Notes under the pieces: model-generated
Told to the model about the DNA's origin: nothing
The model's database searches: none
The model's input: only the letters and a program-made list of their open reading frames with translations
Shown: piece after piece, positions 8,371 through 19,111 of the stretch
Position numbering within the stretch: position 1 is the first letter of the stretch
How the letters are laid out: every line of letters starts with the position of its first letter
Origin: Collinsella aerofaciens
Lineage (GTDB): Bacteria; Actinomycetota; Coriobacteriia; Coriobacteriales; Coriobacteriaceae
Direction of reading: 5' to 3'
Assembly: GCF_028207065.1 (NCBI RefSeq)
Contig: NZ_JAQLFP010000006.1
Coordinates: 1-64,000 of the forward strand
DNA: 64,000 nt
Program-made: the position numbers and the translations under genes

Positions 8371-10185
8371 ATGTACTGTCGACTTCTTCTCAAACTAATC
8401 CTAAGAGACAAGGCCGTATGGATTTGTACGCTCGTTCTCGCTGCAGCCTTTTCCGTCCCCATTGCGTTCAATTCACCCATCTACGGCCCCTTCTTTATGA
8501 AGCAGGGCATGCAGGGCTTTGTCGACGCATTCAATACGCGCGCGCCCCAGGCCAGCGGCACAGACCTATCTCCAGAGCAGCAAAATGACGCGGAGCTTGC
8601 AAGATACGCGAACGCCGCCCTCGCCGCTCAAACCGACGCCGCCTTTCTCGATTCTGCCGAGAGCTACTACGCGCTCATGGGCGAAGGCTTCCAATCCGGG
8701 TCCATCGTGGGAGACCAAGAGACCAATGACGCAGCGCTCGCATATTGCCGCGCTCTGAGCAGCTCCGGCATCGCGGATATCCCGGCCTCCGCAAACGACC
8801 TGCCGTTCCTCTCCTTCCTGCCCTACGCCATTGCCCAGGCGCCGTCCTTCCTTCCCTTCATCCCCTTCCTTCTCTCGTCGATACTCGTGCTCGGCGCCAC
8901 AAGGCCCGGGACCCTGGCGGCAAAGGCGCCCGTGCCCAAATTCCGGCGCCTTATCCAAACCGTGTTTTCGATAATTGGCGCGGGGACCGCGATGCTCCTC
9001 GCCGGCCTTGCGCCCGGGAGTATTTACGCCTTGGCCCTAAACGGCTTCGGGCAGATCGGGTACCCGATCGCCTTCTTCCATAACGGCGCGCTCACTACCA
9101 CGACCGCGGGAGACGTCTTCACGACCATACTTCTCGCGCTGCTCGCGGGTGGAACCTTGATATCCGTTTGTTCCGTCGTCCTATCGACCGCAACGAGGCG
9201 CGTCTTCGCGGGCCCCCTTACCTCCGCGTTGCTTGTCGCGGCCCCGGCATTCCCGTTATTGTCCGATTCGGCACTGGGGCATAATGCCGCGCTCGGGCTC
9301 CTGCCGCTGCCCGTATTCTCGCCTATCGAGGCAACGGGTTACGTAGGATGCTTCCCGACAGAATTCATTGGCTCCGGTTCGGGCGGCGCATCGATGCTTG
9401 CCGTGGCCCTGGCATACGTCGCGGTCTTTTTTACGGTCGGCGCCGTTGCGACACGTTCCCCCAAACAGCCTGGACCCGCGAAAAAGCACCATGGGCTCGA
9501 GCTCCTGGACGCGAGCGTGGGATACGGAAGCACGACGATACTTTCAATCGGGTCGCTTTTCCTGAGCCCAGGAACGGCGGCGGGCCTCGTTGCTCCCAAC
9601 GGCTCGGGGAAAACCACCCTTCTTGAAGCGCTGTCGGGCCAATTTCCCACCCGCATCCGCTCGGGAAGCCTGGCGGCAGACGGAATCTGCCAACGTCGAT
9701 CAGCCGAATTTGCAGAACTCGTCTACCTGAGCTCTTCGGGCAGCGCGGATCTCTATCCCACGCTATCGGCCATCGAGCACCTTGCTTTCGTTAGGGAGGC
9801 GTGGAAATCGGCCGCCGACATCGACTCGCTCTGCGACTCCCTCGGAATCTCCCCATATCTCGACAAGCCGACCAGTAAACTCTCGACAGGAATGAAGCAG
9901 CAGGTAAAGCTTGCCATGGCGATATCGACCGATTGCCCGTACCTCATCCTCGATGAACCGCTGAACGGCCTCGATCCGGGAAAGCGGAAAACCTCCTGCG
10001 ACGCGATGCGCAGCGAGGTGGCGCGGGGACGAAGCGTGCTCATTTCAAGCCATCTGCTCGACGACCTGGCAGACCTCACCAACTCGTTCTACTTCATCGA
10101 GGCCGGCACGCTCGTGGAAAAGATCAAGTCGTCCTCGCAGACGCTCAAGCAGGAATACCTCGATACATACGAGCGAGGTGAATGA
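8371..10185 (+). CDS. ABC half-permease fused to ATPase domain
   Basis: 604 residues. Residues 1-370 form one half-permease: an N-terminal membrane anchor, an extracytoplasmic segment to about 150, then several helices containing LNGFGQIGYP, the counterpart of KNGxGxxxYP in both lobes of the 5249 protein. Residues 378-604 are an ATPase: APNGSGKTT, LSTGMKQQ, YLILDEPLNGLDP, SSHLLDD. The Walker A again begins with Ala, matching the separate ATPase at 7468, so the two arose from a common ancestor. Start ATG 8371 with GAGG upstream; a 153-bp gap separates it from the ATPase gene. Its stop leads straight into the second peptide gene. Probably a homodimeric exporter. Confidence 0.8.
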   Translation: MYCRLLLKLILRDKAVWICTLVLAAAFSVPIAFNSPIYGPFFMKQGMQGFVDAFNTRAPQASGTDLSPEQQNDAELARYANAALAAQTDAAFLDSAESYYALMGEGFQSGSIVGDQETNDAALAYCRALSSSGIADIPASANDLPFLSFLPYAIAQAPSFLPFIPFLLSSILVLGATRPGTLAAKAPVPKFRRLIQTVFSIIGAGTAMLLAGLAPGSIYALALNGFGQIGYPIAFFHNGALTTTTAGDVFTTILLALLAGGTLISVCSVVLSTATRRVFAGPLTSALLVAAPAFPLLSDSALGHNAALGLLPLPVFSPIEATGYVGCFPTEFIGSGSGGASMLAVALAYVAVFFTVGAVATRSPKQPGPAKKHHGLELLDASVGYGSTTILSIGSLFLSPGTAAGLVAPNGSGKTTLLEALSGQFPTRIRSGSLAADGICQRRSAEFAELVYLSSSGSADLYPTLSAIEHLAFVREAWKSAADIDSLCDSLGISPYLDKPTSKLSTGMKQQVKLAMAISTDCPYLILDEPLNGLDPGKRKTSCDAMRSEVARGRSVLISSHLLDDLADLTNSFYFIEAGTLVEKIKSSSQTLKQEYLDTYERGE

Positions 10186-10186
10186 C

Positions 10187-10531
10187 ATGAAACTATTTGA
10201 ACAGCTGAAGTCCAATGCGTCGCGCATGGCTGTCTACGCCATCCTCGTGGCAACGGCTTTATGCGGAATCGCGGCACCCGTCTATGCGCTCAACGGGGAG
10301 AAAGGCGATGTCGAACCCGCGTACATGGCTTCGACGGTTAAGGACCGGTACAAAGCCTTCTCTGGAGACACGTTTTACGTAGCAGAGTACGACACGACCT
10401 ACCGTCAGCTTCGCTACAACAAGGGCTACGACTATCTAGGCGCAGAGGCAATCAGCTATACGTCGGGTTGGTACCGCTCCAACTATGGACACATAACCCA
10501 GTTCAAGTGTAACTACCGTGTGTACAACTAA
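10187..10531 (+). CDS. Secreted Tyr-rich small protein
   Basis: 114 residues from the ATG at 10187, where AGGTG lies eight bases upstream; an in-frame GTG at 10178 is part of that site. An N-terminal signal (MAVYAILVATALCGIAAPVYA) leaves a mature part of about 80 residues with more than a dozen Tyr and one Cys, ending CNYRVYN. No clear homology to the first peptide beyond size, signal and an aromatic C-terminus. It follows the permease-ATPase fusion gene by one base and is followed by a strong terminator, so it is the last gene of the cassette. Candidates: second bacteriocin subunit, immunity factor or secreted signal. Confidence 0.6.
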   Translation: MKLFEQLKSNASRMAVYAILVATALCGIAAPVYALNGEKGDVEPAYMASTVKDRYKAFSGDTFYVAEYDTTYRQLRYNKGYDYLGAEAISYTSGWYRSNYGHITQFKCNYRVYN

Positions 10532-10546
10532 AGCAACCGGCCGGGA

Positions 10547-10581
10547 CGAGGGGTGACGCAAAAGCGTCGCCCCTCGTTTTT
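10547..10581 (+). terminator. Terminator of the peptide/ABC cassette
   Basis: Thirteen-base arms (CGAGGGGTGACGC and GCGTCGCCCCTCG) with an AAAA loop, followed by TTTTT. Confidence 0.9.
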
Positions 10582-10590
10582 AACCATGTC

Positions 10591-10609
10591 AACTGAACCT
10601 AGTTCAGTT
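10591..10609. promoter_or_regulatory. Perfect palindrome beside right repeat
   Basis: AACTGAAC and GTTCAGTT arms with a CTA spacer, ending two bases before the right direct repeat. No equivalent is seen beside the left copy. It could be a recombinase or excision-factor arm site of the element. Confidence 0.5.
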
Positions 10610-10610
10610 T

Positions 10611-10674
10611 GGTTGATTTCCGATCTCAGCCGAACACATTGAGCGGAAAGGCCGTTCCCGCAGTCAGTCGAACG
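10611..10674. repeat. Right direct repeat (candidate attR)
   Basis: Copy of 2982-3045 with two mismatches. After it the two flanks diverge completely (GTCCCCGGGG here, CCTCCGACGG at left). The 10675-10898 interval to rpmE has no gene and should hold the rpmE promoter. Confidence 0.65.
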
Positions 10675-10898
10675 TCCCCGGGGCCCTTCTCAGGCCCCGG
10701 GGACGGCATTTTCCCAGTTGAAGGAACGGTGGAGATGTGTTTCGATGGGTCAGATTCGTGTCGTTCCGAAAAGACCGTGAACCTTTTGTGGGACGCTCGG
10801 CGCCGTGGTACCATAGCCGAGTTTGTTGTCTTGGTCGGAAACCAAGACGCCTTATGCGCTGATCGGTAACCAGCGCCTGACTAATAAGGAGTCCTACC

Positions 10899-11324
10899 AT
10901 GAAGCAGGGTATCCATCCCCAGTATGTCGAGTGCACGGTGACGTGCTCCTGCGGCAACACCTTCAAGACGCACGCTACCGTGTCCGAGATGAAGGTCGAG
11001 CTTTGCAACGAGTGCCACCCGTTCTACACCGGCCAGCAGAAGTTCGTCGACACCGGTGGACGCGTCCAGCGCTTCGCCGACAAGTTCGGTGGCGCCGCTG
11101 CCGCCCAGCTCAAGAAGGCCGAGGAGGCCAAGGCTGCCAAGGCCGCCAAGGCTGCTGAGGCCGAGGCCGCTCGTAAGGCCGCCGCTGAGGCTAAGGCTGC
11201 CGAGAAGGCCAAGCGTGCTGCTAAGTTTGCCGAGGAGGCTGCCAAGCAGGCCGCCGAGGCTCCTGCAGAGGCTCCCGTCGAGGAGGCCGCTGCCGAGGCC
11301 GAGACCACCGAGGCTGCTGAGTAA
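10899..11324 (+). CDS. rpmE: Ribosomal protein L31 with long Ala/Lys tail
   Basis: 141 residues; the usual L31 is about 70. The first 65-70 residues are a zinc-binding (C+) L31 with Cys16, Cys18, Cys36 and Cys39 and the family signature [12 protein letters not shown]. The remaining 70 are a low-complexity helix-prone segment of repeated AKAA, AEAA and KAA blocks ending in an acidic [11 protein letters not shown]31 sits at the 50S central protuberance and bridges to the 30S head. The tail would extend from the ribosome surface; its function is unknown. GGAG precedes the ATG, and a terminator follows, so it is probably monocistronic. Confidence 0.93.
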   Translation: MKQGIHPQYVECTVTCSCGNTFKTHATVSEMKVELCNECHPFYTGQQKFVDTGGRVQRFADKFGGAAAAQLKKAEEAKAAKAAKAAEAEAARKAAAEAKAAEKAKRAAKFAEEAAKQAAEAPAEAPVEEAAAEAETTEAAE

Positions 11325-11361
11325 ATAGCTCGCCGCGGAATCACTCGCATTCATGGCATGA

Positions 11362-11400
11362 GGGCCGTGCATCCATTTGGGTGCGCGGCCCTTTTCTTTT
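11362..11400 (+). terminator. Terminator of rpmE
   Basis: GGGCCGTGC and GCGCGGCCC arms with a T-rich tail (TTTTCTTTT). Confidence 0.88.
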
Positions 11401-11402
11401 TA

Positions 11403-11469
11403 TTGGTGCAAGCTAACCTGTCCCCATTGCACCAGATTGGTGCGAAGGGGACAGGTTAGTTTGCACCAA
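11403..11469. repeat. Palindromic repeat, GGTGCA/CCTGTCCCC family, copy 1
   Basis: Arms TTGGTGCAAGCTAACCTG and the near-complement ending GGTTAGTTTGCACCAA, around an inner GCACC/GGTGC pair. Related copies are at 46049-46106 and 56837-56903. Intergenic, between the rpmE terminator and secA. Confidence 0.8.
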
Positions 11470-11495
11470 ATGACAGAGAGGCGGCGTTTGCCCAG

Positions 11496-11536
11496 ATAAA
11501 ACCTGCCAAAATAAACCAGTCCCTTTTTGGCAGGTT
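11496..11536. repeat. Palindromic repeat, AACCTGCCAAAA family, copy 1
   Basis: AACCTGCCAAAA and TTTTTGGCAGGTT arms around TAAACCAGTCCC. The same 42-base design, with two base changes in the arms, occurs at 23611-23653. The rest of 11325-11665 has no gene and leads to the secA promoter region. Confidence 0.8.
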
Positions 11537-11665
11537 GGTCGTAGTTATTACGTGGCGGTCGAGGTCGACCGTATGGGCCGCGCCTTGTTTGGCTAAAGTA
11601 CAATTATCTGTGTTTAACTCGCCCGCAGCTGCACGGCGTGGGCGATGGCCAAAAAGGAAAACCAC

Positions 11666-14472
<2,807 letters not shown>

Positions 14473-14473
<1 letters not shown>

Positions 14474-15621
14474 TGGCTGAGGCTTTAGAGATAACGCCCG
14501 CCGAGCTGGACGCGTTCGCGGACCGGCTCGGCGAGGTCGAGTCGTATCTCCACCTGGACGAGAAGCGTACCCGTGTGACCGAGCTCGAGGCCAAAAGTGT
14601 TGCCCCTGGCTTTTGGGATGACGCCGACGCCGCCCGTGCCACCATGGAGGAGATCGCGCGTACCAAGGAAGATATCGCTGCCGTGGACACCGCGCGCGGC
14701 GAGCTTTCCGATGCCCGCGCTGCGCTGGAGCTTGCCGAGGAGATGGGGGATGACCCCGACGCCGTCGCCCTTCGCGAGGAGGCTACAGCCACGGCTGAGC
14801 GCCTGGCCCGTGCCATCGATGAGCTTGAGCTTTCGAGCTGGTTTACCGGTGAGTTCGATCACGGCGATGCCATTGTGACCATCAAGCCCGGACAGGGTGG
14901 TCTGGAGGCCCAGGACTGGACCTTCATGCTCTTTAAGATGTACATGAAGTACTGCCAGCGTCGCGGCTGGAAGGTCACCATCAACGACTGTCCCGCAGCC
15001 GAGGTCATCGGCATCGACCGCGCGACCTTTACCGTCGAGGGCAAGGACGCATTTGGCATGCTGCGCGCCGAGGCCGGCGTCCACCGCTTGGTTCGCATCA
15101 GCCCCACCGACGACAAGAAGCGCCGCCAGACCACGTTTGCCGGCGTCGAGGTCATCCCCGTGCTACCCGATGATATCGACATCGAGATCAGTCCCGATGA
15201 CATCCGCGTGGACGTGTACCACGCGAGCGGCCCGGGCGGCCAGGGCGTTAACACCACCGACTCCGCCGTGCGCGTGACGCATTTCCCCAGCGGCATTGTG
15301 GTCACCTGCCAAAACGAGCGCAGCCAGATCCAGAACAAGGCCGCGTGCATGCAGATCCTCAAGGCTCGCCTGTACGAGATTGAGCTCGAGAAGCGTGCCG
15401 AGGCGCTCGATGAGATTCGCGGACCCAAGACCACGATTGGTTTTGGCAACCAGATTCGCAGCTACGTGCTCTACCCGTACCAGATGGTCAAGGATCTGCG
15501 CTCGGGCGTGGAGACCAGCAATGTCGAGGCCGTTCTTGACGATGGCGACCTGGACCCGTTTGTTATTGGCTACCATCGCTGGGCCACTGGCAACGCTGAT
15601 GCGGAGACCCCGTCTGCTTAA
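14473..15621 (+). CDS. prfB: Peptide chain release factor 2, unframeshifted
   Basis: 382 residues. RF2 reads UGA/UAA and triggers peptidyl-tRNA hydrolysis through GGQ, seen here in SGPGGQGVNTT. The secA-prfB order and general sequence (GVHRLVRIS, RRQTTFAGVEV, SYVLYPYQMVKDLR) place it in RF2. Two oddities: the frame is open from ATG to stop with no in-frame UGA and no CUUUGA slip site in the first 30 codons (YLHLDEKR replaces the usual site), so it lacks the autoregulatory +1 frameshift; and the stop-codon-reading tripeptide, normally SPF, is SPT at residues 210-212. Confidence 0.93.
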
Positions 15622-15649
15622 ACCGCCCGGTTTATGTGGAAATGGATTA

Positions 15650-15709
15650 AAACCCTCCCAGCAGGGTGGTTTTGTATCCAGAGCAAACCCTGCGCAGGGG
15701 TGGTTTTTG
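15650..15709 (+). terminator. Double terminator after prfB
   Basis: Two successive hairpins, AAACCCT/AGGGTGGTTT at 15650-15673 and AAACCCTGCGCAGGGGTGGTTT at 15686-15707, both followed by T runs. A short AAACCG/CGGTTT palindrome also sits at the stop codon (15620-15633). Confidence 0.8.
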
Positions 15710-15748
15710 TCCGGCGAATCGGTAGAATCGAATACAGCAAGAAGTTCG

Positions 15749-15776
15749 AAGCGCATCCGTTTGGGTGCGCTTTTTT
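15749..15776 (+). terminator. Terminator-like hairpin in yitT leader
   Basis: AAGCGCATCC and GGGTGCGCTT arms with TTTT, only 13 bases before the ATG at 15789 and running directly into its ribosome binding site (GAGGGAGG). It may end transcripts from prfB or attenuate yitT. Confidence 0.75.
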
Positions 15777-15788
15777 GAGGGAGGCAGC

Positions 15789-16679
15789 ATGGCATATCGT
15801 CTGGACATCAAGCGCATTCTTTCGATGAACTTCTTTCACGACCTGCCCCAGATTATGTTGGGGTGCGCTCTGGCCGCTATTGCGACCGACCTGTTTTTGA
15901 TCCCCAACGGCCTTGCTGCCGGTGGCGTTACGGGCCTTGCCACCATTATCCAGGCGGTCGGTGCATCGCGCGGCCTATCGCTTCCCGTTGGTATTCAGAC
16001 GATCGTGATGAACGCCTTGCTGTTGTTGGTCGTTATGCGCGAGGGCGGCATGTTCTACGTGGTGCAGACCGCGACGGGCTTTGTGCTGCTGGGCTTTTTT
16101 ACCGATCTGTTCGCCCCGTTTGTAGCACCTCTGGCGGATGCGGACCTGATGCTTCCTGCCATGTGGGGCGGCATTATTACGGGCATCGGTTACGGCATGG
16201 TGTTGCGCGCCGGCGCCAACACCGGCGGCTCGGACACGATTGGCCAAATCATCTCGCGTAACACCTCGCTGCCGGTGGGCTCGACCGTCATGGCGATCGA
16301 TGTTGCCGTATGCGCGCTGTCGGCTCCGGTCTTTTCAATCGAAAACGCTCTATATGCAGGCCTTTCGATGGTCATTAGCGGCTACGTGATCGATGCCGTG
16401 GTCGATGGTGGCAACAAGCGCCGTATGGTACTCATCATCTCGGACAAGTTCCCTGATATTGCTGCCGATATCATGTATGGCCTGGGTCGTGGTTGTACCA
16501 AGTTTAAGGCGACTGGCATGTATTCGGGTGCCGAGAAGCCGGTGATTATGGTCATCGTGAGCCGTCGAGAGCTCAATACCCTCAAGACGATCGTGCGCGA
16601 GCGCGATCCTCACGCCATTGTGACGGTCGCTGACGTTACGGAAGCCTTCGGCGAGGGATTCAAGGACATTAGCGCGTAG
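15789..16679 (+). CDS. YitT family membrane protein
   Basis: 296 residues: five or six hydrophobic segments in the first 200 residues (the YitT/DUF161 pair, with the PNGLAAGGVTGLA and GANTGGSDTIGQI glycine-rich motifs), then a cytoplasmic DUF2179 domain (RMVLIISDKFPDIAADIMY, VTVADVTEAF). This family is widespread in Firmicutes and Actinobacteria; its transported substrate is not established. The ATG at 15789 is chosen for its GAGGGAGG site; the frame is open upstream through the terminator hairpin. Confidence 0.9.
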   Translation: MAYRLDIKRILSMNFFHDLPQIMLGCALAAIATDLFLIPNGLAAGGVTGLATIIQAVGASRGLSLPVGIQTIVMNALLLLVVMREGGMFYVVQTATGFVLLGFFTDLFAPFVAPLADADLMLPAMWGGIITGIGYGMVLRAGANTGGSDTIGQIISRNTSLPVGSTVMAIDVAVCALSAPVFSIENALYAGLSMVISGYVIDAVVDGGNKRRMVLIISDKFPDIAADIMYGLGRGCTKFKATGMYSGAEKPVIMVIVSRRELNTLKTIVRERDPHAIVTVADVTEAFGEGFKDISA

Positions 16680-16886
16680 GGGCGACCGCGTTCCATCCAA
16701 AAGACGTTCACATTGATAAACCGTTTCATCAGCGGTTCTGCCTGCTAAATTGTTCAAATAATGATAAAAACTCTGGTAAAGCCATCAGTTTCCAGCATAA
16801 TGAATGACGTACGTGCATTGCGGCTGTGTTGGGATTACCTTCGGTGCCGTGCGCATTTTGTCTAATGAGGATGAAAGGAAGGCACA

Positions 16887-17717
16887 ATGAGCGACGAAGA
16901 GCTCAAAAAGGTTGCCAACGAGGTAAGGAAGGGCATCGTCACCGGCGTGCACGCTGCCAAGTCCGGCCATCCGGGCGGTTCGCTCGGCGCTGCCGACATC
17001 ATGACCTATCTGTACTTTGAGGAAATGAACGTCGACCCGGCCGACCCCCGCAAGGCCGACCGCGATCGCTTCGTGCTTTCCAAGGGTCACTGCGCACCTG
17101 GCCTGTACGCCGTGCTTGCCGAGCGCGGGTTCTTCCCCAAGGAGGATCTCAAGACGCTGCGCCACATCGGCAGCCATCTGCAAGGTCACCCCAACATGAA
17201 CGACACCCCGGGCGTTGACATGTCCACCGGTTCGCTCGGCCAGGGCATCTCCGCCGCCGTGGGCATGGCCGTTGCCGCCAAGCACTGGGGCGACGACTAT
17301 CGCACCTACGCCCTGCTGGGCGACGGCGAGAGCGAGGAGGGCCAGGTTTGGGAGGCCGCCATGTTTGCCGGCAACCAGCAGCTTGACAACCTCTGCGTGA
17401 TCGTCGACCACAACGGCCTGCAGATCGACGGCCCCGTCGAGGAAGTCAACGACCCCATGCCGCTCGCCGACAAGTTCCGCGCCTTCAAGTTCCACGTGGT
17501 GGAGCTTGCCGACGGCAACGATTTCGATCAGATCCGCGCCGCCTTTGCCGAGGCCCGCGCCACCAAGGGTCAGCCGACCGCCATTATCGCCGAGACCACC
17601 AAGGGCAAGGGCGTTTCCTTTATGGAGAACCAGGTAGGTTGGCACGGCAAGGCCCCCAACGATGAACAGTTTGAGCAGGCCATGGCAGAGCTCACGGCCG
17701 CCGGAGAGGAGCTCTAG
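16887..17717 (+). CDS. Transketolase, N-terminal subunit
   Basis: 276 residues, the thiamine-diphosphate/metal-binding half of a split transketolase of the non-oxidative pentose phosphate pathway. Visible are HAAKSGHPGGSLGAADI, SKGHCAPGLY, GSLGQGIS and the ThDP motif GDGESEEGQVWEA through HNGLQIDG. It pairs with the C-terminal subunit encoded one base downstream; together they equal a full-length enzyme. AAAGGAAGG precedes the ATG. The 207-bp upstream gap holds AT-rich promoter-like DNA with no further feature. Confidence 0.95.
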   Translation: MSDEELKKVANEVRKGIVTGVHAAKSGHPGGSLGAADIMTYLYFEEMNVDPADPRKADRDRFVLSKGHCAPGLYAVLAERGFFPKEDLKTLRHIGSHLQGHPNMNDTPGVDMSTGSLGQGISAAVGMAVAAKHWGDDYRTYALLGDGESEEGQVWEAAMFAGNQQLDNLCVIVDHNGLQIDGPVEEVNDPMPLADKFRAFKFHVVELADGNDFDQIRAAFAEARATKGQPTAIIAETTKGKGVSFMENQVGWHGKAPNDEQFEQAMAELTAAGEEL

Positions 17718-17718
17718 G

Positions 17719-18660
17719 ATGGCAGACGTCAAGAAAATCGCCACGCGCGTAAGCTACGGCGAGGCCCTCGTCGAGCTCGCCAACGAGCACGATGACTTTG
17801 TGGTCCTCGACGCCGACCTGGCCGCCGCCACGCAGACCGGCAAGTTTAAGGCCGCCTGCCCCGACCGCTTCTTCGATGTGGGCATTGCCGAGAGCAACCT
17901 GATGGGTGTTGCCGCCGGTATCGCAACCACCGGTCGCGTTGCCTTTGCGAGCACCTTTGCCATGTTCGCCGCCGGCCGCGCCTTTGAGCAGGTCCGTAAC
18001 TCCATCGGCTATCCGCACCTTAACGTCAAGATCGGTGCCACGCACGCCGGTATCTCGGTAGGCGAGGATGGCGCCACGCACCAGTGCTGCGAGGATATCG
18101 CCCTCATGCGCGTTATCCCCGGCATGACCGTGATTGTTCCCGCCGATGACGTCGAGGCCCGCGCCGTGACGCGCGCCGCCTACGAGTGCGACGGCCCCGT
18201 GTACATGCGCTTTGCCCGTCTGGCCTCGCCGGTCATCAACGACCCCGAGACCTACAAGTTCGAGGTGGGCAAGGGCATCGTCATGCGCGAGGGCGCCGAC
18301 GTCACCATCATCGCTTGCGGCCTGATGGTCGGCGAGGCTCTCGAGGCCGCTGAGCAGCTTGCTGCCGAGGGCATCGATGCCGAGGTCATCAACATGCACA
18401 CCATCAAGCCCATCGATGCCGACCTGATCGTCAAGAGCGCCACCAAGACCGGCCACGTCGTGACCGTCGAGGAGCACTCCGTGATCGGTGGCCTGGGCAG
18501 CGCCGTTGCCGATGTTCTGTGCGAGCAGTGCCCGACGCCGCTCAAGAAGATTGGCGTCAACGACACCTTCGGCGAGTCCGGCCCGGGTGCCGAGCTCCTG
18601 CACAAGTACGGCCTGGACGCCGCCAACATCGTGGCGACCACCAAGGAGTTCTTGGCATAA
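17719..18660 (+). CDS. Transketolase, C-terminal subunit
   Basis: 313 residues carrying the pyrimidine-binding and C-terminal domains: VVLDADLAAATQTG, DVGIAESNLMGVAAG, GEDGATHQCCEDIALMR and VTVEEHSVIGGLG. It works only as a complex with the subunit encoded just upstream. The start at 17719 follows GAGGAGCT; the frame is open further back but that overlaps the end of the partner gene. Weak similarity to DXP synthase is expected for the family, but the split N-terminal partner settles the call. Confidence 0.95.
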   Translation: MADVKKIATRVSYGEALVELANEHDDFVVLDADLAAATQTGKFKAACPDRFFDVGIAESNLMGVAAGIATTGRVAFASTFAMFAAGRAFEQVRNSIGYPHLNVKIGATHAGISVGEDGATHQCCEDIALMRVIPGMTVIVPADDVEARAVTRAAYECDGPVYMRFARLASPVINDPETYKFEVGKGIVMREGADVTIIACGLMVGEALEAAEQLAAEGIDAEVINMHTIKPIDADLIVKSATKTGHVVTVEEHSVIGGLGSAVADVLCEQCPTPLKKIGVNDTFGESGPGAELLHKYGLDAANIVATTKEFLA

Positions 18661-18708
18661 GGCAAGACGAGGTAAAGTATCGTCTCAACAACCACATCCA
18701 AGCCAGAA

Positions 18709-18742
18709 CAGGGGCATCCCCAAAGAGGGCGCCCCTGTTTTT
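18709..18742 (+). terminator. Terminator of transketolase operon
   Basis: CAGGGGC and GCCCCTG arms followed by TTTTTG. Confidence 0.85.
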
Positions 18743-18879
18743 GTTGAATTTAAATTAGAGTCCTGCCAAGCAAAGTTCCCATGGGGAAACGGGCCCATCC
18801 CAACAAAGTGCAATTCAGACCCTTCCAACTTTGTATGCGCAGCATCTCAAGTTGGTGCGTCGGCCCCATAGTAGCCGCA

Positions 18880-19007
18880 GGCCGGGCGCAGGGTTACCTC
18901 CCAAATCTTTCCGCAGCGCAGGCCGGCGTTTGTCCGCAGCTCCGCAGGAGCAGGACAAATGCCGGCCATGCGCGAGGACGATTTGGGAGGTAACCCTGCG
19001 CCCGGCC
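18880..19007. repeat. Almost fully paired 128-bp hairpin
   Basis: Outer arms are perfect 28-mers (18880-18907 and 18980-19007, core GCGCAGGGTTACCTCCC). Inside them a second stem (18916-18935 with 18953-18973, one bulge and one mismatch) and an apical CTCC/GGAG stem follow. Either strand folds into one long rod. It lies in the 451-bp gene-free interval between the transketolase terminator and ftsE; no coding potential. It could be a MITE-like insertion or a structured RNA. Confidence 0.9.
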
Positions 19008-19111
19008 GGTGGGATCCCAAAGCCCGCCATGCTTCTTATGTGCAGCAAAGCTAATGCTGCTAAAATGTAAAGCGCTCATGTAGTTTAAACGCACGACGAT
19101 AAGGAGCACCA

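Larger units (their letters stand above)
2982..10674. mobile_element. Candidate integrative element with peptide/ABC cargo
   Basis: Seen directly: a 64-bp direct repeat (2982-3045 and 10611-10674, 62 of 64 identical) brackets a block that begins with a tyrosine-integrase remnant about 150 bp inside the left copy. The block carries an XRE/DUF2975 pair and a five-gene peptide/ABC cassette. Genes outside both ends are conserved housekeeping genes (ACT-gltA on the left, rpmE-secA on the right). Inference: the repeats are attL and attR, and the block was inserted between the ACT gene and rpmE. The integrase lacks its N-terminal domain, so the element is probably immobile now. The integrase itself leans towards this reading; without an empty-site comparison the repeat could instead be a dispersed palindrome-like element. 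Confidence 0.6.
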
